Notes under the pieces: generated by a model | Seen by the model: only the letters and a program-made list of their open reading frames with translations | What the model was told of the DNA's origin: nothing | Databases searched by the model: none | DNA from: UBA5436 sp050951845 | Lineage (GTDB): Bacteria; Bacillota; Clostridia; Saccharofermentanales; DTU023 | NCBI GenBank assembly: GCA_050951845.1 | Contig: JBMNJV010000001.1 | Location: 434,001-498,000, forward strand | Direction of reading: 5' to 3' | Length of the DNA stretch: 64,000 bases | In this document: positions 1-8,156 of the stretch, piece after piece | How the letters are laid out: each line of letters opens with the position of its first letter | How positions within the stretch are numbered: position 1 is the stretch's first letter | Program-made: the position numbers and the translations under genes

Positions 1-1770
1 CCGGTTTGGGAAGCTCTTGCCATGGCAACGATGGATCAATATGAAACTTTATGGGAAGGTGATATGAAAGGCGGCTTGCCTTTAATCTTCAATGTAAATA
101 ATAACCATTACGGCATGGGCGGACAGACCAAAGGTGAAACCATGGGTTACGGCAATCCGTCACGTATCGGTGCTGCTTGCAATCCGCGTCAAATGCACGC
201 GGAAACCGTTGACGGCAACAATCCGTTAGCAGTTATCGATGCTTATAAACGCAAAATGAAAAATATTGAAGATAAAGAAGGACCGATTTTCTTAGAATTG
301 GTAACTTACAGATTCTCCGGTCACTCACCGTCCGATGCGGACTCTTACAGAACAGAAGAAGAGAAAAATGCATGGAAAGCTCACGATCCGATTGTAACTT
401 ATCCGGCTCAGTTAATTGAAGCAGGTGTTGCAACGCAAGCTGAAATTGATGCCATCGATGAATATGTTGTGGGCAAGATTACTCAATCAGTTAAATTAGC
501 AATCGATCCGGTCATTTCACCGCGTATGGATCTGCAGGCAGAACCCAGAGCAATTGAAGATTTGATGTTCTCCAATCAAAAAGTTGCGGCATTCTCGGAT
601 GTTGAACCCGATATGTTGCAAACCAGAGAAGAATTAAAAGATAATATCAGAGTTAAACAAATTGCCCGTCGTGAGCGTTATGCTTATGATGAAAACGGCA
701 AACTTCTGAGCCCGAACAGACGTTATCAATTCCGTGACGGAATTTTTGAAGCTGTTATCGAAAAGTTCTACGAAGATCCTACCTTGGTTGCCTACGGTGA
801 AGACTTGCGTGACTGGGGCGGTGCTTATGCTGCTTTCCGCGGTTTGACAGAAGCCGTTCCATACCATCGTTTCTTCAACTCGCCGATTTCCGAAGCGGCA
901 ATCATCGGTTCGGCAATCGGTTATGCAATGGCCGGCGGTCGTGCTTTGGTCGAATTGATGTATTGTGACTTCTTAGGTCGTGCCGGTGACGAAGTATTTA
1001 ACCAATTACCGAAATGGCAAGCTATGTCCGGCGGTTACCTCAAGATGCCTGTTGTTATCCGTGTTTCAGTCGGTTCCAAATATGGTGCACAACACTCGCA
1101 GGACTGGACTTCACTGGTAGCACATATTCCGGGCATTAAAGTTGTCTTCCCGGCAACTCCGTACGATGTCAAAGGTCTTTTAACCTCTGCTCTTAACGGT
1201 ACTGATCCGGTAATTGTTTTTGAAAGTCAAAGACTGTACGATGTCGGCGAACAATTTGTCAAAGAGGGAGTCCCGGCCGAACCGTTCGAGATTACCTTAG
1301 GTGAGCCCGCTATGCGCAGAACAGGCAGTGATGTAACGTTCTTAACCATCGGTGCCACGCTGTATCGCGCTTTAGAAGCTGCGGATCAATTACAAGAAAA
1401 ATACGGAATTTCAGCTGAAGTAATTGATGCCAGAACACTTGTACCGTTCAACTACGACATGGTTCTTGAATCAGTTAAGAAAACCGGCAAAATCATTGTT
1501 GCGGGTGATGCAACTGCCAGAGGTTCTTATCTCAATGATTTGGCACAAAATATTCAAAACTTGGCATTTGATTATCTTGATGCCCCGGTTCAAATCTTAG
1601 GTTCACGTAACTGGATTACACCTGCTTATGAATTGGAAGATGATTTCTTCCCGCAAGCTGATTGGTTCATTGATCTTTATCATCAAAGAATCGCACCGAT
1701 TGCCGGCTACACACCGGTCAACAATTACACCGACGGTGAAATCCTCAGACGCAGCACCTTGGGAGTGTAA
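1..1770 (+). CDS. Fused E1 alpha/beta subunit of a 2-oxoacid dehydrogenase (5' end outside window)
   Basis: The reading frame is open from base 1, so the true start lies upstream. The first part is the C-terminal half of an E1 alpha TPP domain: the NNN-HYGMGG stretch near the window edge is the end of the GDG-x25-NN thiamine-binding motif, whose GDG lies outside. After a linker near residue 220 a complete E1 beta domain follows (VAYGEDLRDWGGAYAAFRGL, NSPISEAAIIGSAIGYA, then the transketolase C-terminal domain). Known role of the family: thiamine-dependent decarboxylation of pyruvate or branched-chain 2-oxoacids and transfer to lipoyl-E2. No E2 or E3 gene follows; the next gene is convergent, so partners would have to lie upstream or elsewhere. 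Substrate cannot be told. A strong terminator follows 65 bp downstream. Confidence 0.9.
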   Translation, partial: PVWEALAMATMDQYETLWEGDMKGGLPLIFNVNNNHYGMGGQTKGETMGYGNPSRIGAACNPRQMHAETVDGNNPLAVIDAYKRKMKNIEDKEGPIFLELVTYRFSGHSPSDADSYRTEEEKNAWKAHDPIVTYPAQLIEAGVATQAEIDAIDEYVVGKITQSVKLAIDPVISPRMDLQAEPRAIEDLMFSNQKVAAFSDVEPDMLQTREELKDNIRVKQIARRERYAYDENGKLLSPNRRYQFRDGIFEAVIEKFYEDPTLVAYGEDLRDWGGAYAAFRGLTEAVPYHRFFNSPISEAAIIGSAIGYAMAGGRALVELMYCDFLGRAGDEVFNQLPKWQAMSGGYLKMPVVIRVSVGSKYGAQHSQDWTSLVAHIPGIKVVFPATPYDVKGLLTSALNGTDPVIVFESQRLYDVGEQFVKEGVPAEPFEITLGEPAMRRTGSDVTFLTIGATLYRALEAADQLQEKYGISAEVIDARTLVPFNYDMVLESVKKTGKIIVAGDATARGSYLNDLAQNIQNLAFDYLDAPVQILGSRNWITPAYELEDDFFPQADWFIDLYHQRIAPIAGYTPVNNYTDGEILRRSTLGV

Positions 1771-1834
1771 TGGTATATTAGATATTAGATATTTGATGGA
1801 CCCGATACAGATATAGAGTCTATAATTAAAAAAC

Positions 1835-1870
1835 AAAAGTCATCCGGGAATTAATTTCGGATGACTTTTT
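1835..1870 (+). terminator. Rho-independent terminator of the E1 gene
   Basis: AAAAGTCATCCG pairs with CGGATGACTTTT around a short AT-rich loop and ends in a run of five T. It sits 65 bp after the stop of the fused E1 gene, just before the first repeat array. Confidence 0.85.
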
Positions 1871-1897
1871 AGATTTTAGCGTTAAAGGGCGTAGACC

Positions 1898-2139
1898 TTG
1901 CACAGAATTTAAGGTTATACCGTCGGATTTCAGAACAACTTTAAAAAGTGTGCAAAGGCAACCTGGAAAAGAGGTTTTTATGAGAGTTCTTGCACAGAAT
2001 TTAAGATTATACCGTCGGATTTCAGGACAACTTTAAAAAGTGTGCAAAGGCAGCCTGGAAAAGAGGTTTTTATAAGAGTTCTTGCACAGAATTTAAGGTT
2101 ATACATCTAAATTGCCGGATAAACTTAAAAAGTGTGCAA
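1898..2139. repeat. Array of three 58-bp imperfect palindromes, 92-bp period (array 1)
   Basis: Units lie at 1898-1955, 1990-2047 and 2082-2139. Each begins TTGCACA and ends TGTGCAA (7-bp outer stem), followed inward by a 3x3 internal loop GAA/AAG and a second stem TTTAAGGTT paired with AACTTTAAA or AAACTTAAA, the first including a G-T (G.U) pair. The apical part varies. The roughly 34-bp spacers are themselves conserved (AGGCAACCTGGAAAAGAGG in the first, nearly identical in the second). The array lies between convergent genes. Array 2 at 6.6-7.0 kb has the same period and core. Confidence 0.9.
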
Positions 2140-2239
2140 GTCAACCTCAGGAACGCTGTAAATGTAAATCTGAGAATCAAGCAATCGTACATCCGGAGTA
2201 GAGATGACGATCTTTTTATTATCTATTTCCTCTTATATC

Positions 2240-3832
2240 TTATTTATCAAATCTATAAATATTTTTAAATCGAGCTGATTTTGAAGAGGAAAATCGGTGT
2301 GAAATTATTATTACTATCCTATCATTGATAGATAAGAGAAGATTTTCAATTGAAGCCGCACTTTCTTGATCGAGATTAGCAAGTGGTTCATCCAGTATAA
2401 GAACGGGAGTTTTCCTCAGTAAAACTCTCGCCAGAGCAACTCTTCTTTTTTCTCCTCCCGAAAGATTTACACCATCTTCTTCAATCAGAAAATCCAGTTT
2501 CTCTTTATCAGCTAATTTTTCAAGTCCGATATCTTTTAATATTTGTATGAGCTTATCATCCGATATTTTCCGGTACATGGTGAGATTATTCCTCAAGGTA
2601 TCCTGAAAAAACATCGGATCTTGTCTCATGATCGTGATAAGTTTGTTGAGGTTCTCAACTTGTGCTACAGAATAACCATCCAATAAAATTTTACCTCCAT
2701 TAATATCATAGTAGTTCAGCAGAAGATTCATACTGGTTGTTTTACCGGAGCCGCTGTGACCAAATAAGAGATAGGAGTTATCCTTTTTGAATGTCATGTT
2801 TATGTCCTCCAGGATTAGCCTGTCTTCATAGGCAAAATCCACATCAGCAAAAGTAATCGCTTGGATATCGTCAAGGACGACTTGATTTTTAACTTCTCTA
2901 TCTTCCGATGATTTTACAAAATCTGCTATCGACTGATTGACAGGTTTTACTGAGACCAACTCCTGTATAAAATAAGATAAGCTGATAATCGGATAAGAGA
3001 GTTGATCAATCATTCCTATGGAGATAAAGAATTTTCCTGCGGTAAACTCACCTTGTATAACCAGATAAGCTGCAGAGACAAGAATGATATAGTGGGATAA
3101 ATAAGAGAGAATTGCCGTTACAGTCTTTGTTGTATAACTGATCTGCTTTTTACTCAGATTCTTTGTCATGGTAAGATTATTCGACAAAGCAAAGAGTTCC
3201 AGAATCTTCTTTTCGGAGGAGAAATTCTTGATAATTTCAAAACCTTTAAGCCAGTCATTTACTGAATGGAGATGCTTTTCAAATTGATTCACATATTCTA
3301 TTTGTACACGCTGTAAATGCTTTTCTACAAGTTTAGGTACATAAAGCGGTGTAGTTAGCAAAAAGATCGTAATCAGGGCAATTCTATAGTCCAGTATAAA
3401 GATAGAAATACTCGCCAACAGAATCTTAAGCAGAATCTCACCCAGCAGGGGAATGTTGCTGAAAAACTGATTCTCAACCAACTCGATTTCATTTGTGTAC
3501 TTCGCTAAGTATTCTCCTAGACTCATCTCTAAAAAGCGCGGATAGCTTCGATTCAGAAGACTGTCAAAAAAGTCTGCTTGAACTTCTTTAATTGATTCAA
3601 CTATGAATTTTCCTTTTGTCAGATCATAAAAATAATAAAAACCAAGTTCCAGGAAAATAATAATACCTAAAAGAGCACCTTTACTCAAAGAATTACTGAA
3701 ATTACCGGATAAGGCATAATCGAGAACATCTCCCTTCAGAAACTGAACATGTACTGCAAAGATGGCTGCGAGCAGCGAACACAACAAAGACAGGAACAGA
3801 AATCCCTTATTCTTGTAAATATATTTTTTCAT
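2240..3832 (-). CDS. ABC exporter, fused membrane and ATPase domains
   Basis: A 530-residue half-transporter. Several hydrophobic segments in residues 1-300 form a type-I exporter membrane domain. The nucleotide-binding domain has Walker A GHSGSGKT near residue 355, the signature LSGGE near 455, Walker B VLILDEP near 475 and an ISHR switch. The start was set at the ATG preceded by TTAGGAGGAAAT; an ATG eight codons earlier has no such site. Proteins of this shape export peptides, lipids or drugs, often as homo- or heterodimers; no partner is adjacent, so the substrate is unknown. A 10-bp-arm inverted repeat lies just upstream at 3861-3888. Confidence 0.88.
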   Translation of the reverse strand: MKKYIYKNKGFLFLSLLCSLLAAIFAVHVQFLKGDVLDYALSGNFSNSLSKGALLGIIIFLELGFYYFYDLTKGKFIVESIKEVQADFFDSLLNRSYPRFLEMSLGEYLAKYTNEIELVENQFFSNIPLLGEILLKILLASISIFILDYRIALITIFLLTTPLYVPKLVEKHLQRVQIEYVNQFEKHLHSVNDWLKGFEIIKNFSSEKKILELFALSNNLTMTKNLSKKQISYTTKTVTAILSYLSHYIILVSAAYLVIQGEFTAGKFFISIGMIDQLSYPIISLSYFIQELVSVKPVNQSIADFVKSSEDREVKNQVVLDDIQAITFADVDFAYEDRLILEDINMTFKKDNSYLLFGHSGSGKTTSMNLLLNYYDINGGKILLDGYSVAQVENLNKLITIMRQDPMFFQDTLRNNLTMYRKISDDKLIQILKDIGLEKLADKEKLDFLIEEDGVNLSGGEKRRVALARVLLRKTPVLILDEPLANLDQESAASIENLLLSINDRIVIIISHRFSSSKSARFKNIYRFDK

Positions 3833-3860
3833 ATTTCCTCCTAATTTTTCAGACATGAAA

Positions 3861-3888
3861 CATAGAAGGATATATATTTCCTTCTATG
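3861..3888. promoter_or_regulatory. Inverted repeat upstream of the ABC exporter
   Basis: CATAGAAGGA and TCCTTCTATG form perfect 10-bp arms around an 8-nt AT spacer, about 30 bp ahead of the exporter start codon. It could be an operator or a leader hairpin; no regulator can be assigned. Confidence 0.5.
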
Positions 3889-4172
3889 AAAATCAGAAGG
3901 AAGTTCTTAAGCGCACCATTTGATATCTCCTATTATGGGATTTAGATACTAACTATAAATAATTATGAGTGATCAGATCAGTTATTCATTGTAAGTTAAA
4001 ACATAGTTAAAGTAAATCATTTGGTTTATTTCATTAACTGATATCTATAAACATTGTATTATGTTTGGGAAAAATCTTAAAAGCTTTGTTTTGTTCAGCT
4101 TATTTTGTGTGTTTATTATGACATCTATCCAATTCATAATTGAATTGCTTTTAATCCCTCAAGTATGTTAAG

Positions 4173-4196
4173 ATATAGGTAATATATTACCTATAT
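4173..4196. promoter_or_regulatory. 24-bp perfect palindrome, probable MarR operator
   Basis: The half-site ATATAGGTAATA is followed directly by its exact reverse complement, with no spacer. The palindrome abuts and partly overlaps the AGGAGG ribosome binding site of the flavodoxin gene at 4207. MarR-family proteins bind palindromes of this size, and the operon encodes one as its second gene, so autoregulation is the simplest inference. Confidence 0.7.
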
Positions 4197-4206
4197 AGGA
4201 GGCGCT

Positions 4207-4749
4207 ATGAAGTCTTTAGTCCTTTATCGTTCGCAATACGGCAGTACTGAACAATATGCCCGTTGGATTCAGGAAGAATTATCTTGTCAATCGGATCACA
4301 TCGATAATCTGTCAAAATATGACATCAGTGATTATGATCTCATTATTGTCGGAGAAGGTGTCTATGCAGGACAGCTAAAGGCTGCCAAGAAGCTGATTCC
4401 GATAATAGAAGAATATCCTGATAAAAAATATATCTTTTTCATGGTTGGGATAGCGGATATGGAAGATCAGGAAAATCGAGATAAACTTTACAGTGATCTT
4501 GCTAAGGCCATGGGGTCCGCCATTGAGAAAATGAAGGTTTTTTTCCTGCGTGGTGTGCTGGATTACAGCAAGTTAAATTTCAAACACAAAACCATGATGT
4601 GGATGTTAGTCAAATATCTGAAAGGAAAGGATGAAAAAGATTTACCGAAAGACGGAGATCAACTTATCAGCACATATGGCAAAAAGGTCAGTTTTATTGA
4701 CAGAAATTCGATAGAGCCGCTAATAAAATATGCAAAAGAGGAATTTTAA
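4207..4749 (+). CDS. Flavodoxin-domain protein
   Basis: A 180-residue protein with a flavodoxin fold: strand MKSLVLYRS, FMN-phosphate loop RSQYGSTEQYA at residues 8-18, and strands DLIIVGEGVY and KYIFFMVGIADM. It resembles the flavodoxin/HemG-like group (flavodoxin_5) more than classical electron-carrier flavodoxins. First gene of a tight three-gene operon with MarR (2-bp gap) and an FMN-binding lipid-face protein. Start is backed by AGGAGG eight bases ahead. Known family role: FMN-dependent electron transfer; the actual partner is not visible. The context suggests a redox function whose expression responds to a MarR ligand. Confidence 0.85.
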   Translation: MKSLVLYRSQYGSTEQYARWIQEELSCQSDHIDNLSKYDISDYDLIIVGEGVYAGQLKAAKKLIPIIEEYPDKKYIFFMVGIADMEDQENRDKLYSDLAKAMGSAIEKMKVFFLRGVLDYSKLNFKHKTMMWMLVKYLKGKDEKDLPKDGDQLISTYGKKVSFIDRNSIEPLIKYAKEEF

Positions 4750-4751
4750 TA

Positions 4752-5234
4752 ATGAAAATAGAAGACTATGTTAAGCAAAAAGGAGAAACAACTGATGGGA
4801 AGAAGTCCGTTCTGTTTTTTTCTCTCTTTGTTATAACCAATCGTATCGAGACCATCTACAATGCCGGTATGGAAGAATTAACTTTAAAGCAATTAATGCT
4901 CCTGATTTTAGTTTCCGTATCGGAAGGCGAAACTTTTACAAAATACGGAGAAATCATGGGATCTTCCAGGCAAAATATCAAGACTCTGGCTAATGCCCTG
5001 GAAAAGAAGTCCTATGTTTCGATCAGACAAAACGAAAATGACCGCAGAGCTTGCGGTATCTTTTTAACTCCTAAAACGGCAAAACATTTTAAGGATACGG
5101 ACGCTTATTATACGAAACAGATTCTTGATCTCTTCTCTGAATTTACAGCGGATGAGATTGATTTAATGTTCACCTTTATGCCAAAGCTTTTAGCGGGAAT
5201 TCAAAGAATGGATAATAATTATGAGCAAGCGTAA
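4752..5234 (+). CDS. MarR-family transcriptional regulator
   Basis: A 160-residue winged-helix protein. The segment TLKQLMLLILVSV begins the DNA-binding core, SSRQNIKTLANALEKKSYV is the recognition region, and the wing carries the family pattern NENDRRACGIFLTPK. It starts two bases after the flavodoxin stop with GAGGA upstream, and overlaps the next gene by 14 bp, showing translational coupling. The 24-bp palindrome at 4173-4196 is its likely operator. MarR proteins usually repress and are released by aromatic compounds or oxidants; the ligand here is unknown. Confidence 0.88.
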   Translation: MKIEDYVKQKGETTDGKKSVLFFSLFVITNRIETIYNAGMEELTLKQLMLLILVSVSEGETFTKYGEIMGSSRQNIKTLANALEKKSYVSIRQNENDRRACGIFLTPKTAKHFKDTDAYYTKQILDLFSEFTADEIDLMFTFMPKLLAGIQRMDNNYEQA

Positions 5235-5607
5235 AAAAATATTAATAGTTCTGATAATTTTTATTATAATCATCCTCCTGGGTTTCATGCTTGTTGCGAA
5301 TAAGATAGTTTCCGATGCCAAGGCGCTTCCTGTGGAAGAGATAGATTTTGGTCAAATAGAAGACGGCCAATATCTCGGAAATTATAAGATTTTTCCGGTA
5401 AAAGTATCCGTTAAAACTTGGATTCAGAATGGAAAAATTACGCAGATAGAATTGTTGGAACATTTTAACGGAAAGGGCACACCGGCAGAAAAAATTGCGG
5501 ACCATATTATAGAAAAACAGAGTTTGCAGGTGGACAGCATTTCCGGTGCAACCGTATCAAGCATTGCGATTAAGAAGGCCGTTGAGGATTCTTTACTCGG
5601 AAAATGA
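5221..5607 (+). CDS. Membrane-anchored FMN-binding domain protein with flavinylation motif
   Basis: 128 residues: one N-terminal membrane helix (residues 7-26) and an extracellular FMN-binding domain. The C-terminal D105-SISGAT-VS motif matches the D-x2-SGAT-x-S site where ApbE-type transferases attach FMN covalently to the threonine, here Thr111. Proteins of this kind carry electrons at the outer membrane face in Gram-positive bacteria. It overlaps the MarR gene and is the last gene of the operon. Together with the flavodoxin it suggests a small flavin-based redox pathway; no ApbE gene is in the window. Confidence 0.85.
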   Translation: MSKRKKILIVLIIFIIIILLGFMLVANKIVSDAKALPVEEIDFGQIEDGQYLGNYKIFPVKVSVKTWIQNGKITQIELLEHFNGKGTPAEKIADHIIEKQSLQVDSISGATVSSIAIKKAVEDSLLGK

Positions 5608-6065
5608 GTGAATAATACCAAGGTGATTATTGCTTATTGTACAAATGTAGATTTATAATAAACCGATCTTCATCTATTTCAGTAGTAATATTAACTTGTC
5701 GATAAAATTTTCAATAAGCTCTTTTAAGCACTTATAAGCTCTTTTTTGCTTCTAAGTTCGAGAAGAATCAATAGCTTTAACCTTGTTTAATATTTGGTTC
5801 GTTCCGGTGAAAGCTTGGATCAAACCTTGTTGCCATAGGTTTTTTCATTCTCTCGGCCGTACCGGCCTTTAAGTTCTATAAGTCGAACTAACACTACGGT
5901 TTGAATGATTATTTCGCCACGATTCTTAAACATATGCAGTTTTGTATAGTCTGACAAGGTTGGGTTTCGGTGGGCAGACGCTGATAGATTTTACGCTCAC
6001 CTGATTATGAAAGCCGTTACACAAACATCAATCCGCCAAAGAAAACCTGTTGCTGTTTTTACACT
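5608..6065. other. Intergenic region with a decayed pcm fragment
   Basis: 458 bp with no intact gene. It contains a recognisable remnant of the pcm 3' end (5857-5930, minus strand); the rest looks like decayed or non-coding sequence. Confidence 0.6.
5857..5930 (-). pseudogene. Remnant of a second pcm copy (C-terminal part)
   Basis: Read on the minus strand this stretch encodes RGEIIIQTVVLVRLIELKGR followed by YG. It matches the C-terminus of the intact pcm product (HGEINIKTVELVRFVELKGR, then YGW-stop) at both DNA and protein level. The stop codon is lost and no upstream pcm sequence is readable. It looks like a leftover of a tandem duplication or of an older copy; the intact gene is 1.2 kb away on the same strand. 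Confidence 0.75.
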
Positions 6066-6395
6066 TTACCAATTAGCAGAATAAGACCGGTCAGTATTTC
6101 TCTTTAGCAGAAGGCTTACGCTTATAACACTGCACACCGCGCACACACCTAAGCCAATGCCTATCTGCTTGTTGCGCTGAGTCTTTGCAAGCTTCTGCAG
6201 ATCATTCATACTCTTAGCGAACCCGCCCATACTGGAAAATGCCATTTGACCTTCATAGCTGTCATTGCCCAAATTGTAAATGCCTTCAGCCTCATCGGTT
6301 TTTATTTTCACGGTTTTTGTCGTAATCCCGAGGACTCCGTAGACCAGCCCTGCAACAGCTACAATCAACAGTACGATTGCAATAATCTTGCGCAT
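6066..6395 (-). CDS. Small two-helix membrane protein of unknown function
   Basis: 109 residues from an ATG preceded by GAGGAGG; a longer frame starting 14 codons earlier lacks a ribosome binding site. A hydrophobic segment at residues 3-24 (IIAIVLLIVAVAGLVYGVLG) and a second near 80-96 (IGIGLGVCAVCSVISVSLLL) flank a polar region with a glycine/serine stretch. No family was recognised with confidence; it resembles small DUF3185-type membrane proteins only in layout. It sits alone between a pcm remnant and the second repeat array. Confidence 0.65.
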   Translation of the reverse strand: MRKIIAIVLLIVAVAGLVYGVLGITTKTVKIKTDEAEGIYNLGNDSYEGQMAFSSMGGFAKSMNDLQKLAKTQRNKQIGIGLGVCAVCSVISVSLLLKRNTDRSYSANW

Positions 6396-6537
6396 AATTG
6401 ATACCTCCTCATGTTTTTTGAATTCTATCAGACACAAAACAGTTTTTTTCTTACATAGCTACATTCTATGTTGCAATTTAATCAGCGTCAGCACGCTTTG
6501 TTTTCTGTCAATTATTTTAAACTAAATCTGAGACCTA

Positions 6538-6572
6538 TTTGTATGCTTTGAGCATACAAATGAGATTTTTTA
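6538..6572 (+). terminator. Terminator-like hairpin
   Basis: TTTGTATGCT pairs with AGCATACAAA around a short loop and is followed by TGAGATTTTTT. No plus-strand gene ends just upstream, so its role is unclear; it may end antisense or repeat-derived transcripts. Confidence 0.4.
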
Positions 6573-6577
6573 TTCGT

Positions 6578-7075
6578 CTGCAAGCCCAGCCTGGAAAATC
6601 AGAATTTATTGAGATTTGTGCACAGAATTTAAGGTTATACCATAGAAGTTATGTACAAACTTAAAAAGTGTGCAAGCTTAGTCTGGAAAATCAGAGTTTA
6701 TTGAAATTCATGCACAGAATTTAAGGTTATGTCATAGAATTTATGTACAACCTTAAAAAGTGTGCAAGCTCAGTCTGGAAAATCAGAGTTTATTGAAATT
6801 CATGCACAGAATTTAAGGTTATGTCATAGAATTTATGTACAACCTTAAAAAGTGTGCAAGCCCAGCCTGGAAAACCAGAGTTTATTGAAATTCGTGCACA
6901 GAATTTAAGGTTATGTCATAGAATTTATGTACAACCTTAAAAAGTGTGCAAGCCCAGCATGGAAAACCAGAGTTTATTGAAATTCGTGCACAGAATTTAA
7001 GGTTATGCTGTAGAATTTATGTACAACCTTAAAAAGTGTGCAAGCTTAGCCTGGAAAATCAGGATTTATCAAAAA
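6578..7075. repeat. Array of five 58-bp imperfect palindromes, 92-bp period (array 2)
   Basis: Palindromic cores (counted as the 56-bp TGCACA...TGTGCA part) lie at 6619-6674, 6711-6766, 6803-6858, 6895-6950 and 6987-7042, exactly 92 bp apart. Each has a TGCACA/TGTGCA outer stem, a GAA/AAG internal loop and a TTTAAGGTT/AACCTTAAA inner stem. Spacers of about 36 bp are nearly identical (GCCTGGAAAATCAGAG-TTTATTGAAATTC type), and one spacer copy precedes the first core. Compared with array 1 the core is the same, while apical loops and spacers differ apart from the shared CCTGGAAAA. Confidence 0.9.
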
Positions 7076-7082
7076 CCTGGCA

Positions 7083-7664
7083 TTACCAACCGTACCTGCC
7101 TTTAAGTTCGACAAATCTGACTAGCTCTACTGTTTTAATGTTTATTTCGCCATGATCTGTCTTTGTAATCAGTTTAAGTTCCTGCAAATGTTGCGGACCG
7201 ATCGGAATAATCATTCTGCCGCCGGTTGCCAATTGATTGACCAGTTCGTCCGGCAAAAGACCTGCTGCCGCAGTTACCATAATTCTGTCATAGGGAGCAT
7301 GTTCTTGCCATCCGGTGCTGCCGTCTCCGATCTTATAACAGATATTCGAAAGATTTAATGACTCTAATCTCTTCCTGGCTTTTTCCGCTAATTCATCAAT
7401 TCTTTCTATTGTATAAACTTCCGCTGACATTTTTGCAAGAAGAGCTGTCTGAAAACCTGAACCGGTTCCAATCTCCAACACCTTACTGTCGTTTTCCGGT
7501 TCCAGAAGCCGTGTCATTTCCAACACAAGGCTAGGCTGCGAAATTGTTTGCCCGAATCCTATGGGTAAAGGTGCGTCTATACTTGCATGTTTTTTCATGT
7601 CATTTCCGACAAACAAAGAACGATCCAATGAACGAAAATAAGTTTCGAGCTTCTGCCAATCCAT
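7083..7664 (-). CDS. pcm: Protein-L-isoaspartate O-methyltransferase
   Basis: 193 residues, a usual length for the family. The substrate loop LPIGFGQTISQP is at residues 33-44 and the SAM-binding motif I VLEIGTGSGFQT at 62-73. YTIERI (motif post I) and the C-terminal RFVELKGRYGW follow. The enzyme methylates L-isoaspartyl residues in damaged proteins to start their repair, in the cytosol. The gene ends only about 40 bp from repeat array 2 and stands alone on the minus strand; a decayed partial copy lies at 5857-5930. Confidence 0.93.
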   Translation of the reverse strand: MDWQKLETYFRSLDRSLFVGNDMKKHASIDAPLPIGFGQTISQPSLVLEMTRLLEPENDSKVLEIGTGSGFQTALLAKMSAEVYTIERIDELAEKARKRLESLNLSNICYKIGDGSTGWQEHAPYDRIMVTAAAGLLPDELVNQLATGGRMIIPIGPQHLQELKLITKTDHGEINIKTVELVRFVELKGRYGW

Positions 7665-7810
7665 TGTTTTTACCTCATTTGCTAAATAAAATATTATCTC
7701 ATCGTCTCTTTTTTATGCTTTTATAGGTGCATATACAATCCTGTCATCTCTCCTGATCCACCGTCCTGAGCCGTACATAAAAACTCCCGGTCATATCTTG
7801 CATAGAAACC

Positions 7811-7852
7811 GATATGATCTGATACCAGACTGATATGATCTGTTACCAGGTA
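7811..7852. repeat. 21-bp tandem duplication
   Basis: GATATGATCTGATACCAGACT is followed at once by a copy with two or three changes (GATATGATCTGTTACCAGGT). Function unknown; it may be a replication-slippage product. Confidence 0.75.
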
Positions 7853-8029
7853 GACAGGAGAAATACCTTTTGATCTCAGATCTTCAACTGTTCAATAAAC
7901 TCAAATTAATTCTTGCATGCATAATAAGCATTTATAGTCTTTATGAACTTCTTGACACCATGCTCGATAATATCTATCAAATCTTTTTCGGAAAGATATT
8001 TAGGTTACATATCTTATTATATCTAATAT

Positions 8030-8073
8030 AGATGATAAAATAGAAAAAAGTAGATGATAAAATAGAAAAAGCG
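8030..8073. repeat. 22-bp tandem duplication
   Basis: AGATGATAAAATAGAAAAAA-GT is repeated directly with changes only in the last bases. It is AT-rich and about 85-130 bp upstream of the FAH-family start codon, so it may affect promoter spacing; no role can be shown. Confidence 0.7.
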
Positions 8074-8156
8074 TATTCTTATTAAATATGATAAAAAAAC
8101 AGATTTTGCTAACGAATGCCATGTGATTCAGATCTGGCAAATTTTCGAGGTGTGGT

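Larger units (their letters stand above)
3833..4206. other. Intergenic region between divergent ABC exporter and flavodoxin genes
   Basis: 374 bp of AT-rich sequence between divergently transcribed genes. It holds two separate palindromes, one near each start codon (3861-3888 and 4173-4196). No open frame or RNA gene was seen in it. Confidence 0.7.
6396..7082. other. Intergenic region dominated by repeat array 2
   Basis: 687 bp between two minus-strand genes. From 6578 onward it is made of the 92-bp repeat. Near 6541-6560 there is also an inverted repeat, TTTGTATGCT/AGCATACAAA, with a T-rich tail (GAGATTTTTT), which could be a small terminator-like hairpin. Confidence 0.7.
7665..8156. other. 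Intergenic region between divergent pcm and FAH genes
   Basis: 492 bp with no convincing gene. It contains two short tandem duplications (7811-7852 and 8030-8073) and AT-rich promoter-like sequence toward the FAH gene. Confidence 0.6.

Noticed and set aside
2240..3832. Bacteriocin export system
   Set aside because: The exporter lacks a peptidase domain and no small peptide or immunity gene was found nearby.
1898..7042. CRISPR arrays
   Set aside because: Repeats are 58-bp palindromes with conserved, not unique, spacers, and there are no cas genes.
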